Shown piece by piece: positions 34,746 through 43,589 of a DNA stretch of 64,000 nucleotides. The stretch covers positions 1-64,000 of the forward strand of contig CAJFII010000005.1 in the NCBI GenBank assembly GCA_904381285.1. The letters run 5' to 3'. The translations under genes were made by a program, and so were the position numbers. Positions within the stretch are counted from its first letter, which is position 1. Each line of letters opens with the position of its first letter. The notes beneath the pieces were generated by a model. It did no database searches. It was not told where the DNA came from and saw nothing but the letters and a program-made list of their open reading frames with translations. This DNA comes from an uncultured Clostridia bacterium (GTDB taxonomy: Bacteria > Bacillota > Clostridia > TANB77 > CAG-508).

Positions 34746-35446
34746 CAACCTTTTATATTACTTCTCATAATAGCACCATACAAATTAGACCTAATATGTG
34801 GTATATCAATTTGCAAATTTTTTATCATTTGTTTCATATCTTCTCTTTTAGAAACACCGTCCATAGGACAAGATTTTGGCATAACTTGTATATTATTTTT
34901 TCTAATAAATTTTCTAATATCTTTTTCTGGTGCATAAACAAGAGGTCTAATTAAAGTAATTTTTGATCTGTCCATGTAGCTAACTGGAGCAAATGTTGAG
35001 ATACAGCCAGTATAAAATAGATTTAATAAAAAAGTTTCTAAAACATCATCTTCATTATGGCCTAAAGCAATTTTATTACAAGTTTCACGAATAGCAACAC
35101 TATTTAAAATTCCACGTCTTAAATTGGCACATAGTGAACATGGATTTTTTTCATTTCTAATATCAAAAACAATTTCCTTAATATGACTTTCTTCTTCAAA
35201 AAAAGGGACATCTATATCTTTACAAATATTTTTTAAAAAATCACTATCAAAAAATTCAAAACCGGGATTAACACTAACAGCTATTATATCAAATTTTTTT
35301 GGATAAAATCGTTGTAAAGCTTTGAATCCCATAAGTAAAGTAATAGAATCCTTTCCACCAGATAAACCTATAGCAATTTTATCTCCTTCTTCAATCATAT
35401 TATAATCTTCGATTGCTTTTCTCATATAACCTAATATTTTTTGCAT
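34724..35446 (-). CDS. ttcA: TtcA-type tRNA 2-thiolation protein (PP-loop ATPase)
   Basis: The 240-aa product has the PP-loop IAIGLSGGKDSITLLMGF (about residues 25-42), a CxxC pair in NPCSLCANLRRGIL, and LGHNEDDVLETFLLNLF. A further Cys in PKSCPMDG is likely an Fe-S ligand. This is the TtcA/TtuA family, which thiolates cytidine 32 or uridine 54 in tRNA; I choose TtcA on overall form. It is monocistronic, with its 5' end facing tRNA-Arg(CCT). Confidence 0.85.
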   Translation of the reverse strand: MQKILGYMRKAIEDYNMIEEGDKIAIGLSGGKDSITLLMGFKALQRFYPKKFDIIAVSVNPGFEFFDSDFLKNICKDIDVPFFEEESHIKEIVFDIRNEKNPCSLCANLRRGILNSVAIRETCNKIALGHNEDDVLETFLLNLFYTGCISTFAPVSYMDRSKITLIRPLVYAPEKDIRKFIRKNNIQVMPKSCPMDGVSKREDMKQMIKNLQIDIPHIRSNLYGAIMRSNIKGWKKESNN

Positions 35447-35562
35447 AATAAACTCCTATGAATATAAATCTAATATTAATAATTATACAAGCAAAATACA
35501 CAAATTTCAATTAAAACATTGAAATAATAGCTAAAATATTATATACTAAAAAAGAATTATAT

Positions 35563-35638
<76 letters not shown>

Positions 35639-35660
35639 GGATTATTACTTTATCGGATTG

Positions 35661-35700
35661 GTTGATATTAGCTGTAGCTGGGCTGATATCAACTTTTTTT
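35661..35700 (+). terminator. Terminator after tRNA-Arg(CCT)
   Basis: GTTGATATTAGC pairs with GGCTGATATCAAC (with wobble), followed by seven T residues. Confidence 0.75.
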
Positions 35701-35732
35701 ATATATAAAAAAAGACTAACTAAAATGTTAGC

Positions 35733-35907
35733 CTAGAACTTATGCAGAGTATCTTCAATAATATAAGACAATTGTAAGACATCTTCATTTTCTGATTGTA
35801 CATAGAAAAATGGAAGTCCAGTTCCGAGTTTCTTTATACATATGAACAGAAACTATTCCAATTTCTTCTCCAACAATTTGAGAATGACCTTCTTCATCAG
35901 TATACAT
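35733..35907 (-). CDS. 57-aa protein read through a CGG +1 site
   Basis: AAGGAG lies upstream of ATG 35907. The frame reads MYTDEEGHSQIVGEEIGIVS, VHMYKET, then in-frame CGG (35824-35826 on the plus strand, codon 28). A +1 shift gives Gly and continues TGLPFFYVQSENEDVLQLSY and IIEDTLHKF before TAG. Unshifted reading gives a Trp/Ile/Cys-containing tail and stops 13 codons after CGG. The shifted tail has the same acidic, soluble character as the head. I do not recognise a family. It independently repeats the CGGA = Gly pattern in a gene too short to be noticed as broken. Confidence 0.6.
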
Positions 35908-36295
35908 AATGAATCTCCTTTTCTGACATATTTTACTTATCTTTAGCAATAAAAAGTATTCTATCACAGTAAAAACAAAAAATATGTCGAACTCTGTAAA
36001 GATAGAAATAAATTTTAAATATGACTAGAAAAGATTTAAAACATATAAAAATATTTTATTAAAAAGACATTCAAAGTAATTAATTTGCAATAATATTAGA
36101 AAAAATGAAAAACATATTGTAAATCTAAATGGTATAGCATTAGACAGATTTGACAACTTGGATAAATAATTCCAATATTTACCATGTTTGTCGAAAACGG
36201 ATTTATGGAAAAGACTTACATTTCAAGAAATTTCGACATTTTTTGTTATAAAAAGTATTGCATTTTTTATAAATAAATTATAGAATATAAAACAA

Positions 36296-36370
36296 GGAAA
36301 AGATTTGCACTCACAACAGTTTAATCTTTACCCTAACGCGTTATACAAAAAGTCATAGGACATTTTTGTT
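36296..36370 (+). ncRNA. Conserved hairpin RNA, copy 1
   Basis: The stem GGAAAAGATT (36296-36305) pairs with AATCTTTACC (36323-36332) around the loop TGCACTCACAACAGTTT. Then comes CTAACGC and a second hairpin, TTATAC-AAAAA-GTCATAG, followed by T-rich sequence. Copy 2 (38345-38420) has the same loop and layout but different, still complementary, stem bases. A free-standing RNA or a regulated terminator is likely. A promoter-like TTGCAT/TAGAAT pair is just upstream. Confidence 0.6.
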
Positions 36371-36576
36371 TTTTAACAAAATCACATAAATACTTGTGTT
36401 TACAGATATTTACAGCTACATGTGGAAAAAAATTCAAAAAAATGTCTTAAAATATTGAATTTTGTAATAAACTTATGGTACACTAAAAATGTCGAAATCT
36501 TTTTATTGCATTTTATAAAAATAAGAGATAAAATGTTGTTCAGTTCTAAAGATATAGAAACAGTATAAACAAAAAG

Positions 36577-36659
36577 AGAGATAAGATAGTTCATTTTGCG
36601 GTTGCCCTATCTTATCTCTAAGCCACATACACGAGGTATATGTATCTATAGTATACCTC
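36577..36659. ncRNA. Two tandem hairpins
   Basis: AGAGATAAGATAG (36577-36589) pairs perfectly with CTATCTTATCTCT (36607-36619). A second stem, GAGGTATA (36633-36640) with TATACCTC (36652-36659), follows. No T run follows either stem, so this is not a simple terminator. It could be a leader for the small ORF at 36752 or a separate RNA. Confidence 0.45.
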
Positions 36660-36751
36660 TCAATGTAAGATAAGTCAACAAAAATCGGTCGATTTAAAGA
36701 TAGTTTTTTCGACAAAAATGGAAAGAAATGGAAAAATTTATGAGGAATATT

Positions 36752-36904
36752 ATGGAAAAAGAAATAGAAAAAAGGATTATGGAACAATGTAATATTAGGC
36801 AAAAAGTATTAATTAGATTATTTCCTAAAACATTTGTAAAAGTATATCATATAGGAAGAATGGATGTAATAAATTGTATACTAAAAAGTGATGATATTGC
36901 TTAA
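36752..36904 (+). CDS. Small basic hypothetical protein (50 aa)
   Basis: GAGGA (36742-36746) precedes ATG 36752. The product is MEKEIEKRIMEQCNIRQKVL, IRLFPKTFVKVYHIGRMDVI, NCILKSDDIA. It is basic in the middle and has no recognisable domain. It follows the Spo0A-box and hairpin region and lies just upstream of tadA. Coding status is uncertain. Confidence 0.45.
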   Translation: MEKEIEKRIMEQCNIRQKVLIRLFPKTFVKVYHIGRMDVINCILKSDDIA

Positions 36905-36995
36905 TAATATAAATGTGTGTTAAAATATCAGAAACAAGGTGATATTTAACAGCTTTTTAGTTAAATGGAAAAATATAAAAATGAAAGAGAAGATT

Positions 36996-37451
36996 ATGGA
37001 AGAAAAATTTATGAAAGAAGCACTAAAAGAAGCACAAAAAGCGTATAATAAGCTAGAAATACCAGTAGGTGCTATTATAGTAAAAGATGGAAAAATAATT
37101 GCTAGGGCGCATAATATAAAAGAAGAAAAAAAGGATACAACAAAACATGCAGAAATTATAGCAATTCAAAAAGCAAGTAAAAAATTACAAAACTGGAGAT
37201 TATCTGATTGTGAAATGTATGTTACTTTAGAACCATGTTCAATGTGTGCAGGAGCATTAATACAAGCAAGAATAAAAAAATTGTATATAGGAACAATGGA
37301 CCCAAAAACAGGAGCTTGCGGTTCTGTATTAAATTTATTACAAGATTATACTTTCAACCATAAAGTAGAAGTAGAAACGGGAATATTAAAAGAAAAATGT
37401 GAAGAAATTCTAAAAAATTTTTTTAAAGAGTTAAGAAAAATAAAAAAATAA
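36996..37451 (+). CDS. tadA: tRNA adenosine(34) deaminase TadA
   Basis: The 151-aa product from ATG 36996 has IPVGAIIVKDGKIIARAHN, then KHAEIIAIQ (zinc His and catalytic Glu, about residue 52) and LEPCSMCAGALIQARIKKLY (zinc Cys pair). This is the TadA/CMP-dCMP deaminase fold. TadA converts A34 to inosine in tRNA-Arg(ACG), allowing it to read CGT, CGC and CGA. The in-frame start at 36939 has no SD. tRNA-Ser(CGA) follows directly. TadA action on tRNA-Arg(ACG) is relevant to the missing decoding of CGG. Confidence 0.93.
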   Translation: MEEKFMKEALKEAQKAYNKLEIPVGAIIVKDGKIIARAHNIKEEKKDTTKHAEIIAIQKASKKLQNWRLSDCEMYVTLEPCSMCAGALIQARIKKLYIGTMDPKTGACGSVLNLLQDYTFNHKVEVETGILKEKCEEILKNFFKELRKIKK

Positions 37452-37461
37452 TATAAAAAAT

Positions 37462-37553
37462 GGAGAGATGACTCGAGTGGTTTAAGGTGTGTGTCTCGAA
37501 AACACATGTAGGGTGATACTCTACCGTGGGTTCGAATCCCACTCTCTCCGCCA
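37462..37553 (+). tRNA. tRNA-Ser(CGA)
   Basis: A 92-nt class II tRNA with acceptor GGAGAGA/TCTCTCC, anticodon stem TGTGT/ACACA with loop CTCGAAA (anticodon CGA), a long variable arm, T arm GGTTCGAATCC and encoded CCA. Confidence 0.95.
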
Positions 37554-37713
37554 AATACAAAACTAACAGTAACAAAAAGTTTACTGATAGTAAAATATAC
37601 ATATTAAAATAATCTTAAACAAGCATATAACATATTTTAGAGTATGTCTATACATAGTAGAGTTTTTATATTAAGTATGATTTAATTTAAACAAAAGAAA
37701 AAAGAGGTAAAAA

Positions 37714-38334
37714 ATGGACATATATGCAAAGTCGTTAAGATATTTAAAAAGAAAGATAAGAAATGAAAACTTAACAAAAGAAGAATGGGATATATATGCT
37801 CATGAAAATTATTTATTCAGTTCATTAACACTAATTGATAAGAAGAAAGTAGGAAGCTTTGAAGAATTAAAGAAAAAATTATTAAAAGAAAAGGAAGAAC
37901 TATTTTTATATAATAATAGTTTATATAATGATATAAAAAGAATTCAGAAAACTTTAGATAAAAATATTGAGAATAGAGGAATAGACGATTTTATAACAAG
38001 AGCTACAAGTCTGAAATTGGACAAATTAATAAACGAGTTTTATGAAACTATAGAAGAAAGAGAATATCCTGAAAAAAGTGAAATGTACGAAGCTTATGAA
38101 ATGTCATATTATATGTTAAAAGAAATGATGATAACTAACAAAAGATTTCCTATGGTAGAAGAATGGAATAAATATGCAAATGAAACAGGATTATTAAACT
38201 CAGAATCAATAAAATATATTGCTAGATTAGAATGGCATTTTTTAGAAATAAAACTAAAAAGAGAAACAAACATGAAATGTTATACAAAATGGAAAAGTGA
38301 ATATGAAGAAGAAACAATAAAAGTGATTTTTTAA
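37714..38334 (+). CDS. Hypothetical protein with two related helical repeats
   Basis: The 206-aa product has two similar segments. LTKEEWDIYAHENYLFSSLT (about residues 20-39) resembles FPMVEEWNKYANETGLLNSE (about residues 149-168), each followed by a basic helix. These look like small EWxxYAxE DNA-binding-type repeats, seen in some homing-associated and regulatory proteins, but I cannot name the family. AAGAGG precedes the ATG. Conserved RNA copy 2 begins ten bases after its stop, in its 3' UTR. Confidence 0.6.
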   Translation: MDIYAKSLRYLKRKIRNENLTKEEWDIYAHENYLFSSLTLIDKKKVGSFEELKKKLLKEKEELFLYNNSLYNDIKRIQKTLDKNIENRGIDDFITRATSLKLDKLINEFYETIEEREYPEKSEMYEAYEMSYYMLKEMMITNKRFPMVEEWNKYANETGLLNSESIKYIARLEWHFLEIKLKRETNMKCYTKWKSEYEEETIKVIF

Positions 38335-38344
38335 CATAAATAAA

Positions 38345-38420
38345 GGATAGAGACTTGCACTCACAACAGTTTAATCTCTATCCAAACGCACTATACAAAA
38401 AGTATAGAACATTTTAATTA
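38345..38420 (+). ncRNA. Conserved hairpin RNA, copy 2
   Basis: The stem GGATAGAGA (38345-38353) pairs with TCTCTATCC (38375-38383) around CTTGCACTCACAACAGTTTA. AAACGC and a second hairpin, CTATAC-AAAAA-GTATAG, follow, then ATTTT. The loop is identical to copy 1, while stem bases differ in a compensating way in both hairpins. It sits in the 3' UTR of the 37714 gene. Confidence 0.65.
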
Positions 38421-38602
38421 TACAGTATTTTATAATAAAAGTCAAATATCTTTATAAAAACATAGATTTTACCTATGAAACTATATATGCTAATAAAAGT
38501 AATTATATAGTTGTATTTGTTAGCAAATATGATATAATGTTAAAATAATTAAGAAAAAATATAAAATCAAAACAAAGTTTATTTCTTGTAAAGGAGATAG
38601 TT

Positions 38603-39331
38603 ATGAGAAAAAATAGATTTATAAAAATGTTTATTGTATTGTTTGTAATTTCAATAATTGCAATAACAGTAATAAGTATCATTGTAAAATACCAAGTAGA
38701 GGGTGAAACTAATATGCCATTTGAAATCTCAAAAATAATGGTGATAAGTACTGCGGGAGGAATACAAAAAGAGCAAACAGAAAATAAATGGGATTTAGAT
38801 TTAATACAGAGTAATGATGTGTATATAGATATAATAAAAAATAAAAATTATAATAAGGAAGAAATAATAGATAAAATTATAATAGATAATTTAACTATAG
38901 AAACAAAACCATTAAAAGGAGAAGTAAAAACATATAGATTAGATGGAGAAACAGGAGCACTTACAAATTCAGAGGATGCTAGAGTAGAAAATTCGTTAGA
39001 ATATACTGGTTCAGAAAAATCAGATCTTAAAAATCTTCAAATAGCAAACCAAGGAGGATTAATTCTTTTAAGATTTGTAAATGAAAATTTGGGAAATTAT
39101 ACATCAAATGATGATACAGAAATTAGACATGATGGAACATTACTTGGAAAAATAGGAATAACAAATGAAGAAATAAAATTTACAGTATCGTTTGATTTAT
39201 CAATAGAATTAAAATCTGAAAAGAAATATAAAACCAACATTGTATTAGAAATGCCAACAGGAGATATAGTGCAAGAAGGAACAACAAATTATCAAATGAA
39301 TGGAGATAATATTGTATTTAAAAGATATTAA
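38603..39331 (+). CDS. Secreted or membrane-anchored hypothetical protein
   Basis: The 242-aa product begins with a basic patch and a transmembrane/signal helix (KMFIVLFVISIIAITVISII). A beta-rich extracytoplasmic region follows: MPFEISKIMVISTAGGIQKE, then KWDLDLIQSNDVYIDIIKN, and a C-terminal KYKTNIVLEMPTGDIVQEGT. I do not recognise the family. It is preceded by AAAGGAG and followed by the SRP RNA gene and dnaX. Absence of a lipobox suggests an anchored rather than lipid-modified protein. Confidence 0.7.
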   Translation: MRKNRFIKMFIVLFVISIIAITVISIIVKYQVEGETNMPFEISKIMVISTAGGIQKEQTENKWDLDLIQSNDVYIDIIKNKNYNKEEIIDKIIIDNLTIETKPLKGEVKTYRLDGETGALTNSEDARVENSLEYTGSEKSDLKNLQIANQGGLILLRFVNENLGNYTSNDDTEIRHDGTLLGKIGITNEEIKFTVSFDLSIELKSEKKYKTNIVLEMPTGDIVQEGTTNYQMNGDNIVFKRY

Positions 39332-39389
39332 TTAAAAATGAATTTATCTATTGCTAAAATCATTTTTTCGTTATATAATTACTTTTGGT

Positions 39390-39530
39390 ATGAGAACTTA
39401 CATTTGTATGGAAAACAACATTCAATAAAAAGCTATGAACCTTGTCAGGTCGGAAACGAAGCAGCAATAAGTAGTGTATTTATGTGAATATTGTTTTCCA
39501 TAGAGATGTAAGAAGCTCACACCATTTTTT
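39390..39530 (+). ncRNA. ffs: Signal recognition particle RNA (4.5S/scRNA, short type)
   Basis: The conserved core CTTGTCAGGTCGGAAACGAA followed by GCAGCAATAAG is present, with a GAAA tetraloop closed by G-C. Long complementary arms flank it: CTTACAT and TATGGAAAACAA on the 5' side with TTGTTTTCCATA and ATGTAAG on the 3' side. A T run follows. It pairs with Ffh to target proteins to the membrane. Its position immediately upstream of dnaX is common in Bacillota. Confidence 0.92.
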
Positions 39531-39547
39531 ATAAAGAGGAGAAACCT

Positions 39548-41143
39548 ATGGAATATACAGCACTATATAGAAAATTTAGACCATTGAATTTTGATGAAAT
39601 GGTAGGACAAACACATATAACAAAAACATTAAAAAACCAAATAATATCAAATAGAATTGGGCATGCCTATTTATTTAATGGTGGACGTGGAACAGGAAAA
39701 ACTTCTGCTGCTAAAATATTTGCAAGAGCAATCAACTGTTTAAATCCAAAAGATGGTGAACCATGTAATGAGTGTGAAATTTGTAAAGCCATATTATCTG
39801 GCTCATTAACTGATGTTGTAGAAATGGATGCTGCATCAAATAATAGTGTAGAAGATATACGTTCCATTCGTGATGAAGTAAATTTCTTACCTACACTTGC
39901 TAAATATAGAGTGTATATTATAGATGAGGTTCATATGCTATCAACCGGAGCTTTTAATGCATTATTAAAAACACTAGAAGAGCCACCAGCACATGTAAAA
40001 TTTATACTTGCAACTACAGAACCACAGAAATTACCAGCAACAATATTATCAAGATGTCAAAGATTTGATTTTAAAAGAATATCAAATGATGATATAATAA
40101 AAAGGTTAGAAATAGTATGCCAAAAAGCACAAATAGATGCAACAAAAGAAGCATTAGAAATAATAGCAATACTATCAGAGGGAGCAATGCGTGATGCATT
40201 AAGTATACTAGAAAGATGTGTACAAGAAGGAAATAATAAAATTGATGAGAACAAAGTAAAAGAATTAGTAGGAATTCCACCAATAACCTTTGTAAACAAA
40301 ATTGTTAAAAACATAATAGAATATGATGCCCCAGGAGCATTGAATTCACTAGATGAAGTTATAAAAGAAGGAAAAGATTTACAAAATTTAATATGGGAAA
40401 TTATTAAATATGTAAAAGACATACTAATATATAAAACAAGTAAAAACTTGGCAATTTATAATAAAGAAGAAATAAAACAAATAGAAGAATTAACTAAAGA
40501 TATATCGAAAGAAAGATTAATTAACCTTATTTATTCTTTATCAGAAATACAAAATGATATAAAATGGTCAACACAAAAAGAAATAATGTTACAAACGGGA
40601 ATAATAAAACTATGTATAAGTACACAAAATGATGGAATAAAAGAACTAAGAAAAAAAGTAGAAGACTTAGAACAAAGAATAAATACAGGAAATATACAAA
40701 TTCAAACTAATAGAACTCAAGAAAAACAAAAAGCTACAACTATTAATACGCAAAATAGTATATCTAACCAAGATGTAAAACCTAAAAAAACAGGAGAAAA
40801 TTTAAAAAATATATCATCAGAAGAATATTGGCCAAAAGTTTTGGAAAATTTGAAAAATACAGGTAAGATGGTATTATATTCAAATCTTATAAATACAAAA
40901 GCAAAACAAAAAGATGATTTAACCTTAGAAATAATCTTCCCAAATGGACTAACACCATTTGGAAAGACATTACTAGAAAGACCAGAAAATATTAATGAAT
41001 TATCAAAATTAGTATCTATGGAATGCGGTAAAGTAATGAGAATAAAATATATAGATGAAAAAGAATATGTACAAAAACAAGAAAACAGTATAGAAGATAT
41101 GGTAAAAAATCTTGATATACCAATAAATATAATAGATGAATAA
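39548..41143 (+). CDS. dnaX: DNA polymerase III subunit gamma/tau
   Basis: The 531-aa product has the AAA+ clamp-loader signature FNGGRGTGKTSAAKIFARAI (Walker A, about residues 45-52). The zinc module CLNPKDGEPCNECEICK, VYIIDEVHMLSTGAFNALLK (Walker B) and LATTEPQKLPATILSRCQRF (sensor/SRC) follow. The C-terminal third is lower complexity and tau-like. It loads the sliding clamp. It heads the conserved dnaX-ybaB-recR operon. I see no convincing slippery site for a short gamma form. Confidence 0.97.
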   Translation: MEYTALYRKFRPLNFDEMVGQTHITKTLKNQIISNRIGHAYLFNGGRGTGKTSAAKIFARAINCLNPKDGEPCNECEICKAILSGSLTDVVEMDAASNNSVEDIRSIRDEVNFLPTLAKYRVYIIDEVHMLSTGAFNALLKTLEEPPAHVKFILATTEPQKLPATILSRCQRFDFKRISNDDIIKRLEIVCQKAQIDATKEALEIIAILSEGAMRDALSILERCVQEGNNKIDENKVKELVGIPPITFVNKIVKNIIEYDAPGALNSLDEVIKEGKDLQNLIWEIIKYVKDILIYKTSKNLAIYNKEEIKQIEELTKDISKERLINLIYSLSEIQNDIKWSTQKEIMLQTGIIKLCISTQNDGIKELRKKVEDLEQRINTGNIQIQTNRTQEKQKATTINTQNSISNQDVKPKKTGENLKNISSEEYWPKVLENLKNTGKMVLYSNLINTKAKQKDDLTLEIIFPNGLTPFGKTLLERPENINELSKLVSMECGKVMRIKYIDEKEYVQKQENSIEDMVKNLDIPINIIDE

Positions 41144-41167
41144 TAAAAAATAAAGGAGGAACAAAAA

Positions 41168-41512
41168 ATGGCTAAAAGAGGAGGATTCCCAGGAATGGGT
41201 GGAGGATTCGGAGGAATGAATCTAAATAGTTTAATGAAAGAAGCTAAAAAAATGCAAGCAGATATTGAAAAATCACAAGAAGAATTATCTTCAAAGGAAT
41301 TTGAAGCAACAGCAGGTGGAGGAGCAATAACAGTAAAAGTTTCTGGTTCAAAAGAAATTAAAGGAATTACAATAAAAAAAGAAGTGGTAGATCCAGAAGA
41401 TGTAGAAATGCTACAAGATTTAATTTTAACATGTACAAATGAGGCATTAAGAAAAGTAGATGCAGCACAAGCAGCATCAATGGGAAAATATAATATACCA
41501 GGATTAATGTAA
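41168..41512 (+). CDS. ybaB: YbaB/EbfC nucleoid-associated protein
   Basis: The 114-aa product has a Gly/Met-rich N-terminus ([20 protein letters not shown]), then [20 protein letters not shown] and the core [20 protein letters not shown]. The C-terminus has [20 protein letters not shown]. This is the YbaB/EbfC family of small dimeric DNA-binding proteins. It sits between dnaX and recR as in most Bacillota, with AGGAGG before its ATG. Confidence 0.95.
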   Translation: MAKRGGFPGMGGGFGGMNLNSLMKEAKKMQADIEKSQEELSSKEFEATAGGGAITVKVSGSKEIKGITIKKEVVDPEDVEMLQDLILTCTNEALRKVDAAQAASMGKYNIPGLM

Positions 41513-41528
41513 TTACAAGGAGAAAACT

Positions 41529-42128
41529 ATGTCATATTATTCACCATCAATAGAAAAGTTAGTAGAAGCTTTTGAAAAATTACCAAGTATAGGCCATAAA
41601 ACAGCTGTAAGATTAGCATTTCACATATTAGAATCTAGTAAAGAAGAAACAGATGAATTTGTACAATCAATTTTAAATGCAAAACAAAATTTAAAATATT
41701 GTTCAAAATGTTACAATATATCAGATACAGATCCATGTACAATATGCGCAAATCCTAAAAGGGATGAAAGCATTATATGTGTTGTAGAAGACGTAAAAGA
41801 TATAATTGCAATGGAAAAAACTCATGAATTTAAAGGAGTATATCATGTACTACATGGTTCAATATCTCCAATGAATGGAATAGGGCCAGATGATATAAAA
41901 CTAAAAGAATTATTACAAAGACTAGACCCACAAATTGTAAAAGAAATTATACTTGCAACTAATCCAAGAGTAGAAGGAGAAGCAACAGCAATGTATATAT
42001 CAAAATTAGTAAAACCTCTAGGAATAAAAGTAACAAGAATTGCTCATGGAATACCAGTTGGAGGGGATTTAGAATATACTGATGAGATAACATTAACAAA
42101 AGCTTTAGAAGGAAGACGAGAATTATAA
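41529..42128 (+). CDS. recR: Recombination mediator RecR
   Basis: The 199-aa product has the N-terminal helix-hairpin-helix [17 protein letters not shown] and the Cys4 zinc finger [19 protein letters not shown] (about residues 57-75). The Toprim domain reads [17 protein letters not shown], and the C-terminal segment is [19 protein letters not shown]. RecR with RecO and RecF loads RecA at gaps. It closes the dnaX operon; AAGGAG precedes its ATG. Confidence 0.97.
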   Translation: MSYYSPSIEKLVEAFEKLPSIGHKTAVRLAFHILESSKEETDEFVQSILNAKQNLKYCSKCYNISDTDPCTICANPKRDESIICVVEDVKDIIAMEKTHEFKGVYHVLHGSISPMNGIGPDDIKLKELLQRLDPQIVKEIILATNPRVEGEATAMYISKLVKPLGIKVTRIAHGIPVGGDLEYTDEITLTKALEGRREL

Positions 42129-42131
42129 AAA

Positions 42132-42320
42132 CTATAAATTGTCATTGATAATAGTATTAGCTTCAGAAGTAGCAATAGTACTTAAATTTGCACCCAAAGC
42201 TGCAAAAAAATTACCTAAAGTATCAACTTCATCAGGATTAAGACCTTGGCTAAGGTAGATGGCAAGAATTGTAGCAAGAGTAATTAATTCAGTACCAGAT
42301 AAATTATTAAAAAAATTCAT
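42132..42320 (-). CDS. Small hypothetical protein (62 aa)
   Basis: GAGGTGGGAG precedes ATG 42320. The product MNFFNNLSGTELITLATILA continues IYLSQGLNPDEVDTLGNFFA and ALGANLSTIATSEANTI. It has one moderately hydrophobic helix and an NPDE turn. Small proteins of this form are common in Clostridia, and I know of no function. It converges on recR with a four-base gap and lies downstream of the glycosyltransferase gene on the same strand. Confidence 0.65.
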   Translation of the reverse strand: MNFFNNLSGTELITLATILAIYLSQGLNPDEVDTLGNFFAALGANLSTIATSEANTIINDNL

Positions 42321-42375
42321 ACTCCCACCTCACATATTTATTATATGAAGTGGGAGTATAATTTGGTACAATAAA

Positions 42376-43502
42376 TTATTTTAAAATAGTATTACAAATA
42401 TCTTTACACGAATTCTTTTTAGCAAGAAGTTTAGCATTAACTTTCATTTTTTTCATTTTCTCAGGAGAATTAAATAAATCCTCTAAAACAGATTTAACAT
42501 CATCATTTTTCTTTATCCAAATAGCAACATTTTTACTTTCCAAAAATGAAGCATTTTCTTCTTCTTGACCAGGAATAGGGTTTATAACAATAATAGGTAA
42601 ACCGAGAAGCAAGGCTTTCAGTTGTTGTAAGTCCGCCAGGTTTAGTAATAACTATATCTGAAATACTCATAAGCTCAGGTACTTTTGTTGTATAATCTAA
42701 AATTTTTACTTTTTCCTCTTTATGAGAATGTCGTACTATATATTCAAAACTTTTTTTCATTTTTTCATTTCGTCCAGAAATAGCAACAATTTGTAAATTA
42801 TCAAAATTATCTACTAAAGTTTGTAACATAGAATAAGTTCTAGATTTTCCGAGTCCAAATTCCCCACCTGCAAAAAATAGAATAGTCTTCTTATCTTCAT
42901 GTAATCCAAACTCTTTTAAAATTTCTTTTTTATTATAGTGTTTTAAAAATTTATTCGAAAGAGGAATACCTGTTGCAAATACTTTATCTGCAGGAATTCC
43001 GTTTTTCTTCTAAGGCTAATTTCATACCATCATGTGCAACAAAAAAATAGTCTACTAAATTTGCATTAACTAACCATTGGTCATGTGGTGCGTAGTCTGT
43101 CATTATTGTAGCAATTTTAGAATTAATTTTTCCTTTAGCCTTTAAATATGTACACATTTGTGAACCAAATGGATGTGTAGAAATTATAATATCAGGATTA
43201 TATTCTTGTAATAATTTATTCAATTTTAAAGCTAACAGCTTATTAGAATTATTACTGATTCTGGCAATAGTACCCTTTTGAGATTTTGAATAAATTTTTC
43301 CCCAAGCCCAAGGCATTTTTTTTGCCATTTCATTATATGCTGTTGTTGTTATTTTTTCTAAAGCTTTATTAACATATTTCATACAATCAACTAAATTTAT
43401 TTCTACATCTTTAAAATTATCTTCTATATATTCTTTTATAGAGCGAGCAGCAGATAAATGCCCACCACCATAAGAAGCATAAAAAATTAAAACTTTTCTC
43501 AT
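42376..43502 (-). CDS. MGDG-synthase/UgtP-like glycosyltransferase; two CGG +1 sites
   Basis: The 374-aa protein is complete only if two separate +1 shifts occur. One is at CGG 42999-43001 (codon 168), and one at CGG 42602-42604 (codon 300), plus-strand coordinates. Shifted reading gives LALEEK-G-IPADKVFATGIPLS and TESLAS-G-LPIIVINPIPGQEE, both conserved GT28-type motifs with Gly at the shift. The N-terminus, FYASYGGGHLSAARSIKEYI, is typical of MGDG_synth domains, and KPGGLTTTES is the sugar-nucleotide-binding loop. It probably makes diacylglycerol glycolipids for membranes or teichoic acid anchors. Two identical lesions in an otherwise intact gene argue against decay. Confidence 0.9.
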
Positions 43503-43589
43503 AAATTAAAATTTATCCTTTCAAAACTAATTTTAATACAATTAGATTTTAACATATAAAAATAAAAATATCAAAAAAATTTCGAAATT

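Larger units (their letters stand above)
35970..36750. promoter_or_regulatory. Gene-poor region with five Spo0A-like boxes
   Basis: TGTCGAA or its complement occurs at 35985-35991, 36189-36195, 36232-36238, 36490-36496 and 36708-36714. The region also holds the conserved small RNA at 36296-36370 and the tandem hairpins at 36577-36659. No protein-coding gene is convincing inside it. The boxes match the core of the Spo0A binding site. The sigma-A-like TTGCAT...TAGAAT pair just before 36290 may start the small RNA. Confidence 0.5.

Noticed and set aside
35970..36750. Replication origin
   Set aside because: No cluster of DnaA boxes and no dnaA/dnaN nearby; the enriched motif is the Spo0A-like box.
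39548..41143. Programmed frameshift in dnaX for a gamma subunit
   Set aside because: No convincing A-rich slippery heptamer with a following stem, and the ORF is uninterrupted.
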